A DNA stretch of 7,103 nucleotides from Campylobacteraceae bacterium (GTDB lineage Bacteria; Campylobacterota; Campylobacteria; Campylobacterales; Campylobacteraceae): contig JAITEH010000145.1 of NCBI GenBank assembly GCA_031282125.1, forward strand, positions 1-7,103. Direction: 5' to 3'. The position numbers and the translations under genes are program-made. How positions within the stretch are numbered: the stretch's first letter is position 1; each line of letters starts with the position of its first letter. Below the pieces are notes generated by a model. That model ran no database searches. It had not been told where the DNA came from and was given only the letters and a program-made list of their open reading frames with translations. This document shows positions 1 through 5,478 of this stretch, one piece after another.

Positions 1-321
1 AGCGGTACGGCTTTGACTTTGGGCGAACATGCCGCCAAGGCAAGAGGACTTGAGCTTAATAAAGTAAGAGTGAGCGGCAGAGACGGCATCATAGGTCAAA
101 GAAGCAAAGACGAGATAGCTATCATGGCTTTGCGCGGCGGAGATATCGTGGGACGGCATACGGTCGGATTTTACAATGACGGAGAGTTCATAGAGCTAAA
201 TCATACCGCTACAAGCAGAAATACATTTGCCAAAGGCGCGATTCATGCGGCAAAATGGATAATAAATCAACAAAACGGACAATATACAATCAGTGATTGT
301 TTGGAGTTAAGAAAGTCTTAA
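1..321 (+). CDS. dapB: 4-hydroxy-tetrahydrodipicolinate reductase, C-terminal part (5' end outside the window)
   Basis: DapB reduces 4-hydroxy-tetrahydrodipicolinate with NAD(P)H in the cytoplasmic diaminopimelate/lysine pathway, which feeds peptidoglycan. The reading frame is open from the first base and runs 106 codons to TAA at 319-321. It begins inside the family's conserved PSGTAL substrate-binding loop (SGTALTLGE here) and continues with GRDG, then [10 protein letters not shown], then [15 protein letters not shown], which line up in order with the C-terminal tetramerisation and substrate domain of E. coli DapB as I recall it. The catalytic His/Lys motif and the Rossmann dinucleotide-binding domain would lie upstream of the window. 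Composition is more GC-rich than the next two genes. The following methyltransferase ORF starts one base after the stop, so the two are probably co-transcribed. The identification is from conserved motifs; the start cannot be seen. Confidence 0.95.
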   Translation, partial: SGTALTLGEHAAKARGLELNKVRVSGRDGIIGQRSKDEIAIMALRGGDIVGRHTVGFYNDGEFIELNHTATSRNTFAKGAIHAAKWIINQQNGQYTISDCLELRKS

Positions 322-322
322 A

Positions 323-1201
323 ATGAAGTCTAAAATAGAGCTATATCTAGGAGATTGCAAAAAAGAACTAATGAAGATTCCTGATAACTCTGTTGATTTG
401 ATAATTACTTCTCCACCCTATGCAGATCAGCGGAAATCAACATATGGTGGTGTAAAAATTAATGAATATGTTGATTGGTTTCTTCCTATATCTAAAGAAC
501 TTTTAAGAGTTCTTAAACCTACAGGAACATTTGTATTAAACATAAAAGAAAAAGTTGTTAATGGTGAGAGAAGTACTTATGTGATGGAGTTAATTCTTGC
601 AATGAGAAAACAGGGTTGGCTTTGGACAGAAGAATTCATTTGGCACAAAAAAAATTGTTTTCCTGGTAAATGGTCAAATCGTTTTAGAGATGCTTGGGAA
701 CGGCTTTTGCAGTTTAATAAAAATAAAAAATTCAATATGTATCAAGATGCTGTAAAAATTCCTATTGGCGATTGGGCAAAAAGCAGATTAAAAAATTTAA
801 GCGAAACAGATAAAATTCGCTATAATGCAAAAAATGGTAGCGGTTTTGGAAAAAATGTTTCTAATTGGATAGGGAAAAATACGGTTTATCCAACAAATGT
901 AGTGCATTTATCAACAGAATGCAATAGTAAAAATCATAGCGCCGCTTTTCCTAAGGAATTGCCTGAGTGGTTTATAAGATTGTTTACCCAAGAAAACGAT
1001 ACGGTTTTGGATCCATTTGCTGGCTCTGGAACGACTATCGAAGTTGCCAATAAAATGAATAGAAATGCCATAGGTATTGAAATTATTTCAGAATATTATT
1101 ATGATATGAAACGACAATTTTATGAGTCTAAATGTGATTCATTAAAAAAAAGAGCGAAAGATGAAAAAGCTGAAACTGCAAGATGTTACTCAATATGTTG
1201 A
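323..1201 (+). CDS. Type II DNA methyltransferase, beta class (N4-cytosine or N6-adenine)
   Basis: This 292-residue protein should transfer a methyl group from S-adenosylmethionine to an exocyclic amino group in a specific DNA site, protecting the host from the adjacent endonuclease. The catalytic motif IV, TSPPY, is at residues 29-33, and the SAM-binding motif I, DPFAGSGTT, is near the C-terminus at 230-238, followed by GIEI at about 251-254. Motif IV before motif I defines the beta class. SPPY rather than DPPY favours N4-methylcytosine, but does not prove it. The central region (about 80-200) would hold the target-recognition part; its sequence specificity cannot be read. Start: the ATG lies one base after the dapB stop with only a weak A/G-rich ribosome site (AAGAAAG, 309-315), so translation is probably coupled to dapB. 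The 3' end overlaps the endonuclease gene by 41 bases. Composition is clearly more AT-rich than dapB or purF, pointing to horizontal acquisition. Confidence 0.93.
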   Translation: MKSKIELYLGDCKKELMKIPDNSVDLIITSPPYADQRKSTYGGVKINEYVDWFLPISKELLRVLKPTGTFVLNIKEKVVNGERSTYVMELILAMRKQGWLWTEEFIWHKKNCFPGKWSNRFRDAWERLLQFNKNKKFNMYQDAVKIPIGDWAKSRLKNLSETDKIRYNAKNGSGFGKNVSNWIGKNTVYPTNVVHLSTECNSKNHSAAFPKELPEWFIRLFTQENDTVLDPFAGSGTTIEVANKMNRNAIGIEIISEYYYDMKRQFYESKCDSLKKRAKDEKAETARCYSIC

Positions 1202-1895
1202 AGATAATATAAATATATTTCATGAGAAACGCATAAAAAGTTTGGATAAATTAAAATTATCGCAAGTGTTGAAGCGAAAAAATCCGTATCTTTTTAAAGC
1301 TAAATATACGCTGACTTCTGAGCAAATTGTAAAAGGAATTGTTGATGCGCATATTTCATCAAATGAAGAAACTATATTTGGTGATTGGTTGGAAGGATTA
1401 GCGATTTTTATTAATCAAAAAGTATATAATGGGCGGAAGTCAGGTATTCCAAACATAGACTTGGAATTTGACAAAAACAGCATAAGATATATTGTATCGA
1501 TAAAATCAGGACCAAATTGGGGCAACAGCAGCCAAATTTCTAAAATGATTTCTGATTTTAAAACTGCTAAAAAAACATTAAGAACAAGTAACGCCAGACT
1601 CAACATTATTTCTGTAAATGGTTGTTGTTATGGTAAAGATAATAATCCTGATAAAGGTGATTATTATAAATATTGTGGGCAAGAATTTTGGTGTTTTATT
1701 TCTGGAAATGAAAATCTTTATTTTGATATTATTGAACCACTGGGGCACAAAGCGCATGAGCATGATGCAAAATTTCAAAAATCATATAGCCAAATGATTA
1801 ATAAGTTTACCAAGCAGTTTGCTAATGAGTTTTGCAGCAGTGAAGGAGATATTGATTGGGAAAAATTGGTACAGTTTAATTCTGGTAAAAACTAA
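1161..1895 (+). CDS. Type II restriction endonuclease, PmeII/EcoO109I-like
   Basis: This 244-residue cytoplasmic protein is the likely nuclease partner of the methyltransferase it overlaps. Its motifs, FKAK at residues 45-48, a helix with FGDWLEGLA (73-81), a strand with NIDLEF (98-103) and the block VSIKSGPNWGNSS (112-124), resemble what I remember of the PmeII family of type II restriction enzymes. D100 followed by S113-x-K115 would fit a PD-(D/E)xK-type core with serine in place of the usual acidic residue; E78 in the preceding helix could supply a further metal ligand. These catalytic assignments are inferences. Start: ATG 1161 has an AAGAG ribosome site (1150-1154) six bases upstream, right after an A8 tract, and the N-terminus MKKLKLQDV fits. 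The 41-base overlap with the methyltransferase implies translation in a fixed order, methyltransferase first. Composition is AT-rich like its partner. The family assignment is from memory; the recognition site is unknown. Confidence 0.82.
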   Translation: MKKLKLQDVTQYVEDNINIFHEKRIKSLDKLKLSQVLKRKNPYLFKAKYTLTSEQIVKGIVDAHISSNEETIFGDWLEGLAIFINQKVYNGRKSGIPNIDLEFDKNSIRYIVSIKSGPNWGNSSQISKMISDFKTAKKTLRTSNARLNIISVNGCCYGKDNNPDKGDYYKYCGQEFWCFISGNENLYFDIIEPLGHKAHEHDAKFQKSYSQMINKFTKQFANEFCSSEGDIDWEKLVQFNSGKN

Positions 1896-1952
1896 TAGAC
1901 AATATTATTTTTATGACGATGTAATTATGTCTCAATTAAAATTGTTAAAGGT

Positions 1953-1980
1953 TTGAAATGATAAAGTATTTTTTTGTAAC
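1953..1980 (+). promoter_or_regulatory. Possible weak promoter for purF
   Basis: TTGAAA (1953-1958) and TGTAAC (1975-1980) are separated by 16 bases, with a T run just before the -10-like box. The -10 box matches the consensus at only four of six positions. A start site near 1987 would leave a leader of about 20 bases before purF. It is offered because the R-M insertion may have separated purF from its original promoter. Confidence 0.22.
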
Positions 1981-1992
1981 GATTTGGTTTTT

Positions 1993-1999
1993 AAAAGGA
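1993..1999 (+). promoter_or_regulatory. Ribosome binding site that fixes the purF start
   Basis: AAAAGGA lies eight bases before ATG 2008. It lies downstream of the alternative in-frame TTG at 1984 and so supports the shorter protein, in which the catalytic cysteine directly follows the initiator methionine. Confidence 0.75.
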
Positions 2000-2007
2000 A
2001 TTTTAAT

Positions 2008-3348
2008 ATGTGTGCAATAGTAGGCGTCATTAACTCCAAAGACGCTGCGAAGATATCCTACTATGCCCTTTTTGCGATGCAGCACAGAGGGCAGGAAGCA
2101 ACGGGAATAAGCGCGTGCGATAACGACAAAATCAAAACCATCAAAGACAGAGGCTTGGTCACGAAAGTTTTCAATGAGAACTCTTTCGAGATTTTAAAAG
2201 GCTCTTTGGCTGTAGGTCACAACAGATATTCTACCGCGGGAAACGACTCTATTTTGGATGCGCAGCCGATTTTTGCCAGATACAGTCTTGGAGAAATCTC
2301 TATAGTCCATAACGGCAATTTGATAAACAAAAACGAAGTGCGCGCCAGACTTATCGAAGACGGAGCGATATTTCAATCCTCCATGGATACGGAAAATGTC
2401 GTCCATCTCATCGCCAGAAGTAAAAAAGAGCATTTGAAAGAGCGAATAATAGAAGCCTTGCATACCATCAAAGGCGCTTACTGTTTTATCATCTTAAGCC
2501 GCCACAAAATGTTTGTCATCAGAGACAGATACGGTGTGCGCCCGCTTTCGATAGGAAGACTAAAAGACGGCGGATACATCGCCGCGAGCGAAACATGTGC
2601 TTTTGATTTGGTCGGAGCGGAGTTTATAAGAGATGTAAATCCCGGAGAGATGATAATATTTGAAAGAGGAAGAGACGAGTACATGAGCGAACAGCTCTTT
2701 GATACGGATCCTAGAATCTGCGCTTTTGAATACATCTACTTTGCAAGACCCGACAGCGTCATAGAGGGCAAAAACGTATATGAGATACGCAAAAGAATGG
2801 GCGAAGCTTTGGCAAAAGAGTGGAGCGTGCCTGACGCAGATTACGTTATCCCAGTACCTGACAGCGGCGTGGCGGCGGCTCTTGGATATGCGGCGCAAAG
2901 CGGCATACCTTTTGAAAACGGCATCGTTAGAAACCACTACGTAGGGCGCACATTTATAGAACCAACGCAAGAGATGAGAAGCCAAAAAGTCAAACTCAAA
3001 CTCTCCCCTATCGCCGCGCTTTTGAACGGTAAAAAGATAGTCGTTATAGACGACAGTATCGTTAGAGGCACTACATCAAAGCAGATAGTCTCCATCTTAA
3101 AGCATGCGGGCGCAAAAGAGGTGCACATGAGGATAGCGTCTCCTGCTATAAAACACCCATGTCGCTACGGAATCGACACGCCAAGCTATCAAGAGTTGAT
3201 AAGCGCGAATCTAAACGAAGATGAGGTCAGAGACTACATCGGCGCGGATTCGCTTAAGTTTTTATCTATAGACTCTTTGGTAAAAAGTATCGGCGATGAG
3301 CGCAAATATTCGTTGGTAAGCTTTGACGGCAACTACTTTATCCAATAG
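2008..3348 (+). CDS. purF: Amidophosphoribosyltransferase (glutamine PRPP amidotransferase)
   Basis: PurF makes 5-phosphoribosylamine from PRPP and glutamine, the committed step of purine synthesis, in the cytoplasm. The 446-residue protein starts MCAIVGV, so removal of Met exposes the Ntn-hydrolase nucleophile Cys. Other glutaminase-domain motifs are QHRGQE (25-30), HNRYSTAG (71-78) and HNGNL (101-105). The phosphoribosyltransferase half has VPDSG (283-287) and the PRPP loop VVIDDSIVRGTTS (345-357). I chose ATG 2008 over the in-frame TTG at 1984 because AAAAGGA (1993-1999) sits eight bases upstream and because the earlier start would put eight extra residues ahead of the catalytic Cys. Of the four Fe-S cysteines known in Bacillus PurF, C238 and C385 remain, but the C-terminal pair is absent (the tail reads SLVSFDG). 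The radical SAM gene overlaps its 3' end. Composition is that of the host core genome. Confidence 0.97.
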   Translation: MCAIVGVINSKDAAKISYYALFAMQHRGQEATGISACDNDKIKTIKDRGLVTKVFNENSFEILKGSLAVGHNRYSTAGNDSILDAQPIFARYSLGEISIVHNGNLINKNEVRARLIEDGAIFQSSMDTENVVHLIARSKKEHLKERIIEALHTIKGAYCFIILSRHKMFVIRDRYGVRPLSIGRLKDGGYIAASETCAFDLVGAEFIRDVNPGEMIIFERGRDEYMSEQLFDTDPRICAFEYIYFARPDSVIEGKNVYEIRKRMGEALAKEWSVPDADYVIPVPDSGVAAALGYAAQSGIPFENGIVRNHYVGRTFIEPTQEMRSQKVKLKLSPIAALLNGKKIVVIDDSIVRGTTSKQIVSILKHAGAKEVHMRIASPAIKHPCRYGIDTPSYQELISANLNEDEVRDYIGADSLKFLSIDSLVKSIGDERKYSLVSFDGNYFIQ

Positions 3349-4303
3349 CCAAACCGTTTTAACTATCGGACGCTATTTTCGGGATAAATTCGGCGTGAAA
3401 GTGTATAAAACGCCCATATCCATCATGGGCTTTACATGTCCCAATATCGACGGCACTGTGGCTAAAGGCGGCTGTGTGTACTGCGAGAACGAATCATTCA
3501 GCCCAAATCTCTCAAAAGAGCATAAAGCCTTTAAACTAAATCCGCATTTAAGCGAAAATCCCCATCTTGACAAACAGCTTTTACAGCTTGAGAGTCAATA
3601 CGAAAGATACAAAAAGCGGCTTGCCAAAAAATTCGGCGCGAAAAAATTTATAGTCTATTTCCAATCTTTCAGCAACACTTACGCGCCCTTTTCCACCCTC
3701 AAAGCCCTGTATGAAAGAGCGTTCAATCTCCCAGACGCCATAGGCATCAGCATAGGCACGAGAAGCGACTGCATGAGCGATGAAATTTTGGAGTTTTTGC
3801 GCTCAAAAAAAGAGCAGGGCAAAGAGGTGTGGATAGAGTACGGCGTACAATCCGCATTTGATGAAACGCTTCGCGCCATTAACCGTGGGCACGACTTTGC
3901 AAATACCGCCCTTTGGATAAAAAAGACAAAAAACGCAGGGCTCAACACATGCGTACATCTGATATTTGGGCTTCCCAACGAAACGCAGCAGATGATGCTT
4001 CAAAGCGTGCAAAGCGTTATAGATTTGCATGTGGACGCTATCAAATTTCATTCGCTCTACATCACCAAACACACAAAACTTGCGCGGGATTTTAAAGACG
4101 GGTTTTTTGTCCCTATGAGCGAAGAGCTGTACCTTGATACGCTCATCAAAGCTATAAAAATGCTGCCGCCAAACATCATCTTACAGCGCATCACGGCAGG
4201 CGTACAGGACGATACGCTTCTGTCGCCGCAGTGGTGTTATGATTCGCACAGGCAAAAAAACAGAGCCAAAGAGGCACTGAAAAAAGCTGGGTTGGAGTAT
4301 TAA
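3323..4303 (+). CDS. Radical SAM protein, TIGR01212/YhcC family
   Basis: This 326-residue protein belongs to the YhcC-like radical SAM group, related in its barrel to Elp3 and HemN; the reaction it performs is not established. The N-terminus has the family block FTCPNIDGTVAKGGCVYC (37-54), giving cluster ligands C39, C51 and C54 with a C-x11-C-x2-C spacing rather than the standard C-x3-C-x2-C. Further motifs are FQSFSNTYAP (114-123), GTRSDC (145-150, a SAM-binding strand), EYGVQS (172-177) and HLIFGLP (212-218). The start is TTG 3323: a stop in the same frame at 3317-3319 excludes anything earlier, and the next candidates would remove the conserved GRYFRDKFG segment. It overlaps purF by 26 bases and has no good ribosome site, so it is probably translationally coupled to purF. 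Composition matches purF. Confidence 0.92.
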   Translation: MTATTLSNSQTVLTIGRYFRDKFGVKVYKTPISIMGFTCPNIDGTVAKGGCVYCENESFSPNLSKEHKAFKLNPHLSENPHLDKQLLQLESQYERYKKRLAKKFGAKKFIVYFQSFSNTYAPFSTLKALYERAFNLPDAIGISIGTRSDCMSDEILEFLRSKKEQGKEVWIEYGVQSAFDETLRAINRGHDFANTALWIKKTKNAGLNTCVHLIFGLPNETQQMMLQSVQSVIDLHVDAIKFHSLYITKHTKLARDFKDGFFVPMSEELYLDTLIKAIKMLPPNIILQRITAGVQDDTLLSPQWCYDSHRQKNRAKEALKKAGLEY

Positions 4304-4341
4304 ATAATTTTTCATCTTTAATTCCATTTTTATATCCGAAA

Positions 4342-4361
4342 AGATATACTTTTGTATATCT
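4342..4361 (+). promoter_or_regulatory. Perfect inverted repeat, likely autoregulatory operator of the toxin-antitoxin pair
   Basis: AGATATAC (4342-4349) and GTATATCT (4354-4361) form a perfect 8-base inverted repeat around a TTTT centre. It lies 17 bases before the antitoxin start, immediately upstream of its ribosome site. Ribbon-helix-helix antitoxins typically repress their own operon by binding such half-sites as dimers. That this one does so is inferred from position and symmetry. Confidence 0.65.
4345..4350 (+). promoter_or_regulatory. Likely -10 box of the toxin-antitoxin operon
   Basis: TATACT (4345-4350) differs from TATAAT at one position and lies inside the left half of the operator, so repressor binding would block polymerase. 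A -35 at 17-base spacing would be TTCCAT (4322-4327), which is poor, as is usual in Campylobacterota. The predicted start near 4357 gives a very short leader. Confidence 0.45.
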
Positions 4362-4378
4362 AAAAAAGGAAAATAGTT

Positions 4379-4609
4379 ATGACGGCTTCTAAAAATAAAA
4401 AATTACTCATCTCCGTGCCGCAAAATTTGTCAGATGAAATTTCAGAATTTGCGGAAGAGTTACATCAAAATAAAAGCGCTTTAGTCTCTCAGGCATTAGA
4501 ATTTTATTTCGATCATCTTGATTTGCAAATTGCGAAAAAAAGAAGTGCGGAACAAAATAAAACTGTCAGCTTAAGTCAAATGAGAAAACTATCAGATGAA
4601 CAAATATAA
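4379..4609 (+). CDS. Ribbon-helix-helix antitoxin of a type II toxin-antitoxin pair
   Basis: This 76-residue protein has the layout of a short ribbon-helix-helix antitoxin. A basic N-terminus leads into a predicted strand (LLISVP, 9-14), then helix A (about residues 17-29), a turn with NKS, and helix B with LVSQALEFYFDHL. The C-terminal tail, rich in charged and polar residues and ending LSDEQI, would wrap around and inhibit the toxin. ATG 4379 follows AAAAGGA (4364-4370) by eight bases. The gene overlaps the toxin gene by 14 bases, the usual antitoxin-first order with coupled translation. It is probably repressed by its own product at the operator at 4342-4361. Both genes are more AT-rich than purF and the radical SAM gene, consistent with a mobile module. 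I see only general family resemblance, so I give no specific name. Confidence 0.85.
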   Translation: MTASKNKKLLISVPQNLSDEISEFAEELHQNKSALVSQALEFYFDHLDLQIAKKRSAEQNKTVSLSQMRKLSDEQI

Positions 4610-4886
4610 TTTGCATTTTGATGAAAAAGCTTCCAAAGATATATTGTCATTAGATAAGTCCATAAGAAGTTTTATATTGGATGAATTAGAGATTTTTATA
4701 GACAATTTTGATGAAGATTACGAAAAAAAACTAACAAAACTTGAAAAAATAAAAGCTCTACAAGGCGAATTTAAAGGTTTATATAGATTGAGATTAAGAA
4801 CTTATAGAGTTATCTATGAAAAACAAAATGATAAATTGATAATTTTAGTTCTTAGAGTATCTCATAGAAAAGATGCGTATAGGTAA
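4596..4886 (+). CDS. RelE/ParE-superfamily toxin
   Basis: This 96-residue protein carries the C-terminal signature of RelE-type toxins: GLYRLRLRTYRVIYE (61-75), followed by a strand and RVSHRKDAY (87-95). In RelE mRNA interferases, basic residues and a tyrosine in these segments act on ribosome-bound mRNA; R66, R71, R87, R91 and Y95 are candidates here. Because the His-Arg-Lys and terminal Tyr are kept, I favour mRNA cleavage over the gyrase poisoning of ParE, but sequence alone does not settle this. N-terminal helices (about 10-37) should bind the antitoxin. The start ATG 4596 lies inside the antitoxin gene. The protein appears full length, with no frameshift or internal stop, so the pair is probably active. 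Its stop is followed in the same frame by the relic described at 4896-5042. Confidence 0.87.
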   Translation: MNKYNLHFDEKASKDILSLDKSIRSFILDELEIFIDNFDEDYEKKLTKLEKIKALQGEFKGLYRLRLRTYRVIYEKQNDKLIILVLRVSHRKDAYR

Positions 4887-4895
4887 GAGCTATAA

Positions 4896-5042
4896 ATATA
4901 CAAAAAACTCAAAAAGAACGGCATAAGTAAGAGGTAAATACAGAACTATATAGAAGAATTATGCTGGTGTTTTAGAAATTTAAAATTATCAAATGAAAAA
5001 GAGCTACGTGATTTATTGGTTATTTTTGATGATATATTGTGA
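4896..5042 (+). pseudogene. Apparent coding relic with in-frame stops, unrecognised
   Basis: In the frame of the toxin gene, after stops at 4884 and 4893, the sequence reads IYKKLKKNGISKR, then TAA at 4935-4937, then 34 codons (4938-5039) containing IQNYIEELCWCFRNL and ending DLLVIFDDIL before TGA at 5040-5042. The amphipathic, charged, protein-like character on both sides of one stop suggests the C-terminal end of a gene decayed by point mutations. There is no start codon with a ribosome site. I do not recognise the family. It may be the remains of whatever flanked the toxin-antitoxin module, or chance in AT-rich DNA. Confidence 0.35.
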
Positions 5043-5061
5043 AGGAGTAAAGTTTCAAAGC

Positions 5062-5132
5062 AATCCACCTTTTTTATTATTTACAAGAAATTGTGGCACA
5101 ATTCAAAAAGCATAGAATAAAAATAGTGGATT
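5062..5132. repeat. Nested imperfect inverted repeat (71 bases)
   Basis: Outer arms 5062-5078 (AATCCACCTTTTTTATT) and 5116-5132 match as reverse complements at 15 of 17 positions. At almost the same centre is a second perfect inverted repeat, AATTGTG (5089-5095), a single G, and CACAATT (5097-5103). Two palindromes sharing a centre suggest a small transposon-derived element (MITE-like) or a structured transcript. No target-site duplication was found by eye. Confidence 0.5.
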
Positions 5133-5143
5133 TCCACGTTTTT
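5126..5143 (+). terminator. Possible weak terminator
   Basis: GTGG (5126-5129) and CCAC (5134-5137) can form a four-pair stem with a four-base loop, followed by G and five T's (5139-5143). The stem is short. The same GTGG segment also pairs with the left arm of the larger inverted repeat, so the two structures exclude each other. Confidence 0.2.
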
Positions 5144-5157
5144 AACTGCTTAGAATA

Positions 5158-5182
5158 TGAAACTCTTAAGAGAGTTATTTCA
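5158..5182. repeat. Hairpin around CTCTTAAGAG
   Basis: AACTCT (5161-5166) and AGAGTT (5171-5176) pair around a TAAG loop. TGA (5158-5160) and TCA (5180-5182) extend the stem across a three-base bulge. No T run follows, so it is not a typical terminator. Its role is unknown. Confidence 0.4.
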
Positions 5183-5249
5183 TCACATTTCACGCGATTT
5201 TGACTCTTACATGCAATCAACTTCTGCAATTTATCTTCAATTGTCTCTT

Positions 5250-5272
5250 GATATATTATTTTTTGATACAAT
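5250..5272 (+). promoter_or_regulatory. Promoter upstream of the small ORF and the secreted-protein gene
   Basis: TACAAT (5267-5272) follows a T-rich stretch (TTATTTTTTGA), the pattern of sigma-70 promoters in Campylobacterota, where a -35 box is often replaced by a periodic T-rich signal. TTGATA (5248-5253) is too close, 13 bases, to serve as a standard -35. The expected start near 5279 leaves about 29 bases before ATG 5308. Confidence 0.45.
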
Positions 5273-5307
5273 ATCGCCAAATTCATTTTCAATCAAAAGG
5301 AATTTAC

Positions 5308-5478
5308 ATGTTATCTTTAAATGATTTTAAAGATAATTTTAATTATTCATATTTGTTTAAGCTTAAACTTTTCTCTCTGGATTATACTGCGCAATTAGGC
5401 ATTTTATTTGTATCGCAGTTTCCCTGTCTTTTGGCACTCATCATTAAAATCAATCTTAACACAAGGAGTTTCCAATGA
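5308..5478 (+). CDS. Small ORF (56 residues) coupled to the secreted-protein gene; function unknown
   Basis: The ORF has a strong ribosome site, AAAAGGA (5295-5301), six bases before ATG 5308, and a plausible promoter. Its TGA (5476-5478) overlaps the ATG of the next gene in an ATGA arrangement typical of translational coupling. The product has a polar, aromatic N-terminal half (MLSLNDFKDNFNYSYLF), then a hydrophobic stretch from about residue 30 to 47 (LGILFVSQFPCLLALIIK) that could span a membrane, and a short polar tail. I recognise no family. Composition is AT-rich up to about 5455 and then changes to that of the next gene, so it may instead be the intact 5' start of a truncated gene reading by chance into the next gene's leader. 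Either a small membrane peptide or a leader remnant is possible. Confidence 0.4.
   Translation: MLSLNDFKDNFNYSYLFKLKLFSLDYTAQLGILFVSQFPCLLALIIKINLNTRSFQ

Larger units (their letters stand above)
1896..2007 (+). other. AT-rich junction between the R-M cassette and purF
   Basis: This 112-base spacer is as AT-rich as the R-M genes and unlike purF. It carries a short inverted repeat (CAATT at 1933-1937, AATTG at 1940-1944) and no convincing terminator. I searched by eye for a copy of the dapB stop region that would mark a target-site duplication and found none. The right boundary of the inserted segment probably lies in this stretch. Confidence 0.4.
5043..5307. other. Gene-free AT-rich region with hairpins and a promoter
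   Basis: No intact gene is seen here on either strand. A 71-codon open frame on the minus strand (5077-5292) has no clear ribosome site and no recognisable family. The stretch holds the nested inverted repeat at 5062-5132, the hairpin at 5158-5182 and the promoter near 5267, each listed separately. Its composition differs sharply from the secreted-protein gene downstream. Confidence 0.5.

Noticed and set aside
323..1895. R-M cassette as a transposon with terminal repeats or a target-site duplication
   Set aside because: No matching inverted ends or direct repeats were found by eye between the dapB stop region and the purF leader, and there is no transposase or integrase gene.
2194..2985. Several long minus-strand open frames within purF
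   Set aside because: They are antisense shadows of a strongly conserved coding sequence and show no conserved motifs.
3913..4095. Plus-strand 60-codon open frame inside the radical SAM gene
   Set aside because: Alternate-frame shadow, composed of basic residues without pattern.
5077..5292. Minus-strand 71-codon open frame in the gene-poor region
   Set aside because: No family features, no convincing ribosome site, and it overlaps inverted repeats and the plus-strand promoter. Kept as non-coding.
5432..5447. TGGCAC resembling a sigma-54 -24 element upstream of the secreted-protein gene
   Set aside because: The required GC of the -12 element is absent at the correct spacing (ATTAA found). 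The TGGCAC at 5094-5099 fails in the same way.
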